Part shown: piece by piece, positions 14,225-19,906 of the stretch
Numbering within the stretch: the first letter of the stretch is position 1
How the letters are laid out: the number at the start of each line of letters is the position of its first letter
Origin: JBFEYJ01 sp041562215
GTDB taxonomy: Bacteria > Pseudomonadota > Gammaproteobacteria > Thiohalomonadales > Thiohalomonadaceae
Assembly (NCBI GenBank): GCA_041562215.1
Contig: JBFEYJ010000032.1
Coordinates: forward strand, 1-19,906
Length of the DNA stretch: 19,906 nt
Direction: 5' to 3'
The notes under the pieces: generated by a model
The model's database searches: none
Seen by the model: the letters and a program-made list of their open reading frames with translations, nothing else
What the model was told of the DNA's origin: nothing
Made by a program: the position numbers and the translations under genes

Positions 14225-15088
14225 ATGAAGGAAGGCTATCGGAAGCTCTTTCTTACTTTGCTCTGCCTACTTCTGTCATTGCTTGCCGGCTTTGGTGTCG
14301 TTGATGAGGTTGGGCAGGAGTACACAGACAAGGGATTCAAGCGGGCACTGGTGACCTTTGCTGTAGCCAGAAGCCTCAATGGCGTAATATCCGTGGCCCA
14401 GGGCACTGAGGTGGCGATCCAGCCTGCCGGTATTGGAATCAATTTTACCCCAGGGCAGATCCTCGATCCGGTCAATGACCTTATTGAACGGTTTTCCTGG
14501 ATCATGCTGGCGAGCAGTACCTCACTGGGATTGCAGAAGGTGTTGATGGCGATCTTTGCATCACCGTCCTTTACTATCTTGCTCGGTGGGGTGCTTCTAT
14601 TATTGGCGGTGTTGTTCTGGACACCCGCGGAAAAGAGGCAATGGTTGCGTTTTGTGGTGCTGAAATCAGCGCTTTTCCTGTTGTTTTTGCGCTTCGCTAT
14701 TCCAGTAATGGCATTCGTTGGGGAAGGAGTATTCCAGCTTTTTCTTGAGGAGCAGTTTGTCGCTTCGAGTGAGCGCATAGAGCAGACTGCTGAAGAGATT
14801 GGGATGATCAATGAAAGTGCAGAGAAAGCGATGCCGGTGCTGCCCGATGAGACACTTATGGATAAGGCTATACGGCTTTATGAAAACGCCACTACCCGTA
14901 TGGATATGTCAGCTTATATCGAACGGTATAAAGATGCGGCAGCCGATGCCAGTGAGCATGCGGTTAACCTGATCGTCATTTTCATCATCCAAACCATGCT
15001 ATTTCCCTTGTTTTTTGTGTGGTTACTGGTGCGTGGCTTTCATAGTTTGATGAGATTCACACTGTTGGGTAAAAGCCCTGAAAAGTAA
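14225..15088 (+). CDS. membrane protein of unknown function
   Basis: I do not recognise this 287-residue protein. It begins with a hydrophobic segment at about 8-23 (signal anchor or signal peptide), then a stretch of about 90 mostly extracytoplasmic-looking residues. Two hydrophobic segments follow at about 116-131 and 143-164, then an acidic, probably helical stretch (about 173-245) and a last membrane segment at about 247-268 before a short basic tail. No catalytic or binding motif stands out. AAGGA lies 8 bases before the ATG. The neighbours, dsrA (divergent) and a response regulator (173 bases downstream), do not define a role. Confidence 0.85.
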   Translation: MKEGYRKLFLTLLCLLLSLLAGFGVVDEVGQEYTDKGFKRALVTFAVARSLNGVISVAQGTEVAIQPAGIGINFTPGQILDPVNDLIERFSWIMLASSTSLGLQKVLMAIFASPSFTILLGGVLLLLAVLFWTPAEKRQWLRFVVLKSALFLLFLRFAIPVMAFVGEGVFQLFLEEQFVASSERIEQTAEEIGMINESAEKAMPVLPDETLMDKAIRLYENATTRMDMSAYIERYKDAAADASEHAVNLIVIFIIQTMLFPLFFVWLLVRGFHSLMRFTLLGKSPEK

Positions 15089-15261
15089 TGTAAGTAGACG
15101 AAAAGTTTTAAAATCTGTAATAAATGCTACTATTTTCGGACAAAGAGGTAGGCGCTCAAATATCACAGGGTACGGATGCAAAAGGTTTTGAGAGGGAAAC
15201 GGGCGACTCCGAGTGCTTTGAATTCCACATGATCTTGACCATCAGAAAGAGGATGTAGCTA

Positions 15262-15909
15262 TTGAGCGAGCAACCGACCGTTTACCTTGTGGATGATGAC
15301 GCCATCGTCCGCAAGGCTATCGCTTTATCCCTGAGCCAAGCAGGTCTGCATGTTAAGGACTATGGTTCGGCAAAGACGTTTCTTGAGGAGTATCGGGAGG
15401 AACAGGCGGGTTGTCTGGTGCTCGATTTGCGGATGCCGGAAATGGACGGTGTGGCACTTCAGCAAATCCTTATTGAAAAGGAATCCACTATACCGGTAAT
15501 TTTTATTTCTGGGGACGGTGATATCCCAACCTCGGTAAGAGTGATGAAGGGCGGAGCGGTGGATTTTCTGGAAAAGCCATTTACCCGTGAGGTGCTGCTG
15601 AGCAGGGTCACCGAGGCGCTTGAAGTGTATCGCTCTCGCAGTCAGGTAGAGGCTGAGCGTGAGTCGCGATGTCAGCTGTTGAACCAGCTAAGCGCACGTG
15701 AGCGCCAAACCTTCCTGTTAATCATGCAAGGAAAAACAAACAAGGAAATTGCGCGAGAGCTGGATATCAGTTTCCGTACTGTAGAGAAATATCGGGCTAC
15801 ACTGATGACCAAACTGGGCGTGCAACATCTTGCCGGACTGGTCAGCCTTGGCCGGGAGTGCCTCTCGGAACTACAGAGTGGAGAGTCTCACTCGAACGAC
15901 GTTCTTTAG
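15262..15909 (+). CDS. FixJ/NarL-family two-component response regulator (orphan)
   Basis: This DNA-binding response regulator has 215 residues. The receiver domain (about 6-120) has acidic residues Asp11-13 (VDDDA), phosphoacceptor Asp55 (LVLDLRMPEMDG), Ser83 and Lys105 (LEKPF). A LuxR-type helix-turn-helix at about 143-190 has LSARERQTFLLIMQGKTNKEIA and the recognition helix FRTVEKYRATLMTKL. Translation most likely starts at the TTG at 15262, since GAGG lies 9 bases before it and the protein then begins directly with the receiver. No histidine kinase gene is adjacent in the window. It may act on the region just downstream, which has paired palindromic boxes, but that is inference. Confidence 0.92.
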   Translation: MSEQPTVYLVDDDAIVRKAIALSLSQAGLHVKDYGSAKTFLEEYREEQAGCLVLDLRMPEMDGVALQQILIEKESTIPVIFISGDGDIPTSVRVMKGGAVDFLEKPFTREVLLSRVTEALEVYRSRSQVEAERESRCQLLNQLSARERQTFLLIMQGKTNKEIARELDISFRTVEKYRATLMTKLGVQHLAGLVSLGRECLSELQSGESHSNDVL

Positions 15910-15960
15910 TTATCAACAAGACCTAACGGCATAATTCCATAAAATTACATTTTAAGGGTG

Positions 15961-15974
15961 AGGTATTTTTACCT
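15961..15974. promoter_or_regulatory. palindromic box 1
   Basis: AGGTA-TTTT-TACCT is a perfect inverted repeat 52 bases after the response regulator stop. It differs in a single loop base from box 2. It is also the core of a larger imperfect hairpin (15955-15980) that might act as a weak terminator for the regulator gene. Confidence 0.45.
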
Positions 15975-16202
15975 TTACCCTCTTCTTATCCAGTCCCCCC
16001 CTCGTCCTTGTCGCGCTGATTCTCACACCAATTCATTTCACGCATTTTTCGTTTGTGAAACTTTGATGACAAGTTGAAATAAAAAAAAGTGTTTTTGACA
16101 CTTTGTATAGTTTTTTTGTGCGTGATGTTGCCGTAAAACGCCTTAAAAATGGGGTTTTTCGCGGTTTCAGTATTTAGAACGAGACATTGGTTCCAACCAC
16201 AT

Positions 16203-16221
16203 AGGTATTTCTACCTAGGTA
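16203..16221. promoter_or_regulatory. palindromic box 2 with an extra half-site
   Basis: AGGTA-TTTC-TACCT is followed immediately by a third arm, AGGTA, so 16212-16221 (TACCTAGGTA) is itself a perfect palindrome. Three alternating 5-base half-sites in 19 bases look like an operator. It lies 281 bases before the start of the 70-residue gene. Confidence 0.45.
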
Positions 16222-16501
16222 TTCGTGCGAACTACCGTAAAGGTGGGAGTACTGTTTTAATTATTCCTACGGAAAGGGAAGTGCTGGCGCGGAGTCATGA
16301 AGGCGAAGGCAAAGACTGACAGAGTTTGATGCTGAATTCAATTAATATTTGAATGGTTTCCTGTCACGAGTTTCGCGCAGTGCTCACCCCCTGTTCTGAG
16401 TTTCAAATACAAATGGTAAAGCCGGTGTTATGGACAACGCGGTCCTTCGCAAGGACAAGGCGTATTTTTGTTGTGCTTAATAACATGTGGAGGCTACACC
16501 T

Positions 16502-16714
16502 GTGTCAAGTACCAGTGCACTTAGAATTGACCACCATGTCACGTTATCTCCTGAGCCACGGCTGGGAGGTATTTATCGTGATGCCAGCAATCGCAGTTTT
16601 ATCGTACTGCGGGTGAATCCTGAAGGAATCTTTGTCGAATATGCTGACGGAACGACTCGTAGCGTCAGCGTCACCGGATGGCCTCATATGGTGGCAAGAG
16701 CAGCTGTGTGCTGA
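16502..16714 (+). CDS. small conserved-looking protein of unknown function (70 residues)
   Basis: The likely start is the GTG at 16502, because GGAGG lies exactly 8 bases before it; a GTG at 16487 overlaps that site and is less likely. The central part, GGIYRDASNRSFIVLRVNPEGIFVEYADG, alternates hydrophobic and polar residues with turn glycines, as in a small beta-barrel or SH3-like fold. There is no membrane segment or catalytic motif. A hairpin (16442-16456) sits in the putative leader. The sigma factor gene follows 72 bases after the stop on the same strand, so the two could be cotranscribed. I do not recognise the family. Confidence 0.72.
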   Translation: MSSTSALRIDHHVTLSPEPRLGGIYRDASNRSFIVLRVNPEGIFVEYADGTTRSVSVTGWPHMVARAAVC

Positions 16715-16786
16715 TGTCTTATCGCACCTGCGTAGGGATCACTTTTCGTAGCATCAAGTCGGTATAAATTTACGGTGGAGGTTTGC

Positions 16787-17725
16787 GTGAATACTAATAA
16801 AGGGTTAGTGCATGACAATGAAGAAGAACTGGATCATGAGCCTGAGAGTGAGGGCAAGAGTGATGATGAGGAGGTATTGAGCGCCAGTGGCAAGAAGGAG
16901 AAGGAGCTGGATGTCGACCAACTTTATTTTCGTGAAATAGCCAAGCATCCCCTGTTGAGTGCCGAGGATGAGTTACGTCTTGGTCGATTGGTCCAGAAAG
17001 GTGACGAGAGTGCCAGAAACAGGATGATTGAGGCCAATTTGCGACTTGTAGTAAAGATTTGCATGCGTTACCTCAATAACGGCCTGCCGCTGATGGATCT
17101 GGTGGAAGAGGGGAATCTTGGATTGATTCGTGCGGTTGAAAAATTTGACCCTGAACTTGGGTTCCGTTTTTCAACCTATGCAACCTGGTGGATTCGCCAG
17201 TCAGTCGACCGGGCGATTATGAACCAGAACATGACGGTCCGTGTGCCCGTTCATGTCACGAAACGTATCAACCGATATCGTAGAACCGAGCGTGAATTGA
17301 GCCAGTTTTATGAAGATGCCGTCGGGCCTGAAATGGTTGCAGAGGTGCTGGGTGAACCTGTGGGTTTGGTCCGGGAATTGTTGTCACTCAATAAAAAGGC
17401 CGTGTCAATTGATGATGACACCAGTAATGATGGAAAAGCACCTCTTAGCCTGATCTGTGATGAAAAGGATCAGCCGGAGAACCAATTACTCAATGATGAA
17501 GAGGGTTTCTTGGTTAATGAGCTGTTGGGAAGGCTGGATGCACGGGAACGGGAGGTACTTGTGCGCCGCTATGGCATGTATGGCTATGAAAGCTCCACTC
17601 TTGAGCAGGTCGGTGCTTCAATTGGTGTGACCCGGGAACGGGTGCGTCAGATACAGAATAATGCTATCCAGCATCTCCAGGAGTTGATTCATACAGAAAC
17701 GGGTATGGGTGCAGCAGGTGGTTAG
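16787..17725 (+). CDS. RpoS-like group 2 sigma-70 factor
   Basis: This RNA polymerase sigma factor has 312 residues. Region 1.2 starts at LDVDQLYFREIAKHPLL (about 41-57); region 2 has NLRLVVKI, DLVEEGNLGLIRAVEKFDPELGFRFSTYATWWIRQ and the -10 recognition stretch; region 3 is about 157-233; region 4 ends with TLEQVGASIGVTRERVRQIQ (-35 helix-turn-helix). It is closest in layout to RpoS but diverges: QNMTVRVPVHVTKRIN replaces QTRTIRLPIHIVKELN in E. coli RpoS, and NNAIQHLQELIHT replaces the usual VEGLRRLREIL. The N-terminus is strongly acidic. The GTG at 16787 is chosen because GGAGG lies 5 bases before it; a GTG at 16775 overlaps that site. nlpD, the usual neighbour of rpoS, is absent. Confidence 0.9.
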   Translation: MNTNKGLVHDNEEELDHEPESEGKSDDEEVLSASGKKEKELDVDQLYFREIAKHPLLSAEDELRLGRLVQKGDESARNRMIEANLRLVVKICMRYLNNGLPLMDLVEEGNLGLIRAVEKFDPELGFRFSTYATWWIRQSVDRAIMNQNMTVRVPVHVTKRINRYRRTERELSQFYEDAVGPEMVAEVLGEPVGLVRELLSLNKKAVSIDDDTSNDGKAPLSLICDEKDQPENQLLNDEEGFLVNELLGRLDAREREVLVRRYGMYGYESSTLEQVGASIGVTRERVRQIQNNAIQHLQELIHTETGMGAAGG

Positions 17726-17839
17726 TGGGGGGCATTGCTCTGCATTTGTGTGAAAAGCAGAGCAGATAGATGTTGGAGGAGAGGTCGGAACATCAGCTAT
17801 CGTCTTGACGATGGATGAGTTCGCCGCGAGGAGTTCAGT

Positions 17840-18142
17840 ATGTCTGAAGTTATCGATATTCGAGGACGGATCCATGAATCTAACGTCAAGCGAATCGCCT
17901 TGAGGGTACTGGACACCGTTGGGGCAAATCCGAATGACAATGATATTGTCAAGGCCATCGGCTATTCCGCGGAGGAGTTGAATAACTGGTCCTTGGTCCT
18001 TTTTATTATTAACCGGTGTTTTCCTTCACCCAGTCTTAACAAGGTGTTGAATCCATCAGTTATCGAGAACATTGTTATCGAGGTGTTGGTGCGTGAACAC
18101 CTGCATAGGAAGACTGATGTATGCCGCGTTTGCAAGTCGTAA
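17840..18142 (+). CDS. protein of unknown function (100 residues, C-terminal CxxC)
   Basis: The ATG at 17840 has AGGAG 6 bases upstream, which supports translation. The protein appears mostly helical and soluble, with no signal peptide, and ends in CRVCKS, a CxxC pair that might bind metal or be redox active. The stretch NDNDIVKAIGYSAEELNNW could be part of a helical DNA- or protein-binding domain, but I do not recognise a family. It follows the sigma factor gene by 114 bases on the same strand and faces glnD. No clear terminator was seen in the 193 bases after it, only a short CTCAC/GTGAG repeat at 18243-18256. Confidence 0.7.
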   Translation: MSEVIDIRGRIHESNVKRIALRVLDTVGANPNDNDIVKAIGYSAEELNNWSLVLFIINRCFPSPSLNKVLNPSVIENIVIEVLVREHLHRKTDVCRVCKS

Positions 18143-18335
18143 TTACCGGTACTCATACATTTCTGTTTTTGCTCGGGCGATGAGGCGGCTTTAGTGCGGG
18201 GTTTTTCGGCATTATTATGCGCGTTCAGTAATGCTCAAATACCTCACCGTTGTGAGTGGGGGAAGTAAATCACCTAATATTGACTCTTCACATGGATATC
18301 GCGCCACTTGGGTGGGAGGTCTGTTGAATGCCATT

Positions 18336-19906
18336 CTACTCATCCAGCGACTCAATGACCTTATTCCTCAGGCAGAGTTTCTGTTCATCATGCTGCAATG
18401 GTAGGTTGTATTGGTCGGTAATAAAAAAAATGTCCTCGACCCTTTCACCAAAGGTGGCGATCTTGGCATTTTGCAGGCGGATATCGCAGGCGGCCAGGGC
18501 ACGGGCGATACGCGAGAGTAGGCCAGGGCGGTCGGATGTGATCACTTCCATGACGGTACGCTCGTTGCGAGTGTCATCATGAAACACGACACGGGTCTTG
18601 ATGTTGAAGTGTTTGAGCTGGCGAGCCATTTGCCGCTGTACTTTGGCCGGGGTCTCCTCCGGGTGGCTGAGTAGGTGTTGCAACGTTTTTCGGATCTCTT
18701 CGAGGCGGTAGTGGCCGCGGATCGGTTCGCCATCTTCTTCGAGCACCATGTAGGTGTCGAGGGTGTGGTTGTCGCGCGAGGGAATGATGCGCGCATCCAC
18801 GATGTTGAGGCCCATCTGATCCAGTGCGGTAGTCGTGGTGATGAACTGATAACCGCGGATCGGGGTGTAGAGGAAGATCTCGGTACCACCGCGTTCGGTC
18901 TGTTGGCGGAGCAGCACCAGAGACTCCTTACTGCTGTTGTGTTCAATCACACCCTGGGTATGCCAGGCGATCTCACTGCCGGAATATCGCAGGAAGTATT
19001 CATCGTCCAGTTGTCCCCAGAATTGCCGGATCCTCTCCGGGGTGATGCGCTGCAGCTGCAGCAGCTTGCGTGCCTCAACCTGGTGTTCGGCGATAATCTC
19101 GCTCTCGGCAACAGGGTTGGAGAGGCCACGCCGTAATGCCTTGTGGGTGCTATGGTAAAGCCCGGCAAGTAAAGCATCTTTCCAGGAGTTCCATACCGTA
19201 GGGCTGGTGGCGCGTATATCCGCTACGGTGAGCAGATAGAGATAGTCCAGGTACTCCTGCTTGCAGACGCTGTCGGCGAATTCGTTGATCACCTTCGGGT
19301 CGGAGATGTCCTTTCGCTGAGCTGTGGTGGACATGAGTAGGTGGTTGCGGATGAGCCAGGTGATGAGGTTTGTGTCGTAGTCGCTGAGATCATGATGGCG
19401 ACAGAAAGCCTCGGCATCCGCGGCGCCGAGCACTGAGTGATCGCCACCACGGCCTTTGGCGACATCGTGGAACAGAGCGGCGATGTAGAGAAGTTCCGGT
19501 TTGGCCAACTGCTGGCTTATGCGGCTGCAGAGCGGAAATTCATGGTGGTGCTCGGGCACGGTGAAGCGACGCAGGTTGCGGATCACGAACAGGGTATGTT
19601 CATCCACCGTGTAGACATGGAACAGGTCATGCTGCATTTGTCCTACCACATTGCCGAAGGCGGGTAGATACGCGGCAAGCACGCCGTAGCGGTGCATGCG
19701 ACGGAGTTGGTGGGTAACACCATGGGGCTGGCGCAGCAGTTCTATGAACAGGCTGCGGCAGCGAAGATCATTGCGGAAGTCATCGTCTATCAGGTTGCGT
19801 CTATTACGGAGCAGGCGAATTGTGCCGGCCCGCACACCTTTGAGCGCAGGGTTCTGCGCCAGCACAAGGAAGATCTCCAGCAGGGCGAAGGGGTGCTGGT
19901 CGAAGA
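18336..19906 (-). CDS. glnD: PII uridylyltransferase/uridylyl-removing enzyme, C-terminal part
   Basis: The C-terminal 522 residues of GlnD are present; the start and the nucleotidyltransferase domain lie beyond the right edge. GlnD senses glutamine and adds or removes UMP on PII proteins, setting NtrB/NtrC activity and glutamine synthetase adenylylation. Visible parts are EIFLVLAQNPALKGVRAGTIRLLR of the domain linker, an HD hydrolase domain with FHDVAKGRGGDHS and RNHLLMSTTAQRKDI (uridylyl removal), and two ACT domains in the last 190 residues or so (FLYTPIRGYQFITTTTALDQ and TVMEVITSDRPGLLSRIARAL), which bind glutamine. It is convergent with the 100-residue gene. It is relevant to the predicted NtrC-regulated small RNA elsewhere in the window. 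Confidence 0.95.
   Translation of the reverse strand, partial: FDQHPFALLEIFLVLAQNPALKGVRAGTIRLLRNRRNLIDDDFRNDLRCRSLFIELLRQPHGVTHQLRRMHRYGVLAAYLPAFGNVVGQMQHDLFHVYTVDEHTLFVIRNLRRFTVPEHHHEFPLCSRISQQLAKPELLYIAALFHDVAKGRGGDHSVLGAADAEAFCRHHDLSDYDTNLITWLIRNHLLMSTTAQRKDISDPKVINEFADSVCKQEYLDYLYLLTVADIRATSPTVWNSWKDALLAGLYHSTHKALRRGLSNPVAESEIIAEHQVEARKLLQLQRITPERIRQFWGQLDDEYFLRYSGSEIAWHTQGVIEHNSSKESLVLLRQQTERGGTEIFLYTPIRGYQFITTTTALDQMGLNIVDARIIPSRDNHTLDTYMVLEEDGEPIRGHYRLEEIRKTLQHLLSHPEETPAKVQRQMARQLKHFNIKTRVVFHDDTRNERTVMEVITSDRPGLLSRIARALAACDIRLQNAKIATFGERVEDIFFITDQYNLPLQHDEQKLCLRNKVIESLDE

Larger units (their letters stand above)
15910..16501. other. 592-base AT-rich intergenic region before the 70-residue protein gene
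   Basis: No protein gene is supported. A frame from 16353 lacks a ribosome binding site and overlaps the better gene. The region holds two related palindromic boxes (15961-15974 and 16203-16221), a 7-bp hairpin AAAGTGT/ACACTTT (16086-16104) flanked by an A-run and a T-run, ATTCAA/TTGAAT (16336-16354), and a stable hairpin GTCCTT-CGC-AAGGAC (16442-16456) shortly before the next gene. The TTGACA at 16095-16100 has no suitable -10 box. Confidence 0.65.

Noticed and set aside
16095..16111. TTGACA with TATAGT close by
   Set aside because: The two hexamers are only about 5 bases apart, so they cannot be one promoter; TTGACA is largely part of a hairpin.
16353..16616. 87-codon plus-strand open frame
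   Set aside because: It overlaps the 70-residue gene in another frame, which has an excellent GGAGG-GTG start; this frame has none.
18143..18335. Terminator for the 100-residue gene or glnD
   Set aside because: Only weak short repeats (such as CTCAC/GTGAG at 18243-18256) without a following T-run on either strand.
1..19906. CRISPR array, insertion sequence or prophage
   Set aside because: No regularly spaced repeats, no transposase or integrase reading frame and no target-site duplications were seen.

Overview
The window looks like the chromosome of a sulfur-oxidising gammaproteobacterium, probably from a saline habitat. The evidence is a reverse-type dissimilatory sulfite reductase alpha subunit (dsrA), an NhaD-type Na+/H+ antiporter, an RpoS-like sigma factor, and the order mltD-gloB-yafS-rnhA-dnaQ, which also occurs in Escherichia coli and relatives. 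The genus cannot be fixed from these data. I see no insertion sequences, phage genes, tRNA, rRNA or CRISPR array.

Layout. Bases 1-1587 (minus): a CbrX-like small membrane protein overlapping the start of a CbrA-like transporter/sensor kinase, which runs off the left edge. 1889-4334 (minus): gloB then mltD. 4428-6471 (plus): a yafS-like methyltransferase, rnhA and dnaQ. 6472-6757: no protein gene, but an ordered set of signals: an NtrC-like operator, a sigma-54 promoter, a hairpin, an anti-Shine-Dalgarno stretch and an intrinsic terminator. Together they predict a nitrogen-regulated small RNA of about 79 nt. 6756-8198 (minus): nhaD. 8199-8673: a second plus-strand small RNA candidate of about 90 nt. 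8674-12353: a protein acetyltransferase of the Pat/YfiQ family, divergent from a histone-deacetylase-family gene, so a possible acetylation writer and eraser share 80 bp of regulatory DNA. 12592-13836 (minus): dsrA alone, with its own strong promoter and its own terminator and no dsrB after it. 14225-18142 (plus): an unknown membrane protein, an orphan FixJ-type response regulator, a long AT-rich gap with paired palindromic boxes, a 70-residue protein, a divergent RpoS-like sigma factor and a 100-residue unknown protein. 18336 to the right edge (minus): the C-terminal part of glnD.

How the parts may work together. Much of the window is housekeeping: replication and proofreading, cell-wall turnover and methylglyoxal detoxification. 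Several regulators sit around it: a CbrA-like sensor, GlnD (upstream of PII and NtrC), a predicted NtrC/sigma-54 small RNA, a reversible acetylation pair, a FixJ-type regulator and a stationary-phase-like sigma factor. The observations most worth testing are the NtrC/sigma-54 small RNA and the solitary dsrA unit.
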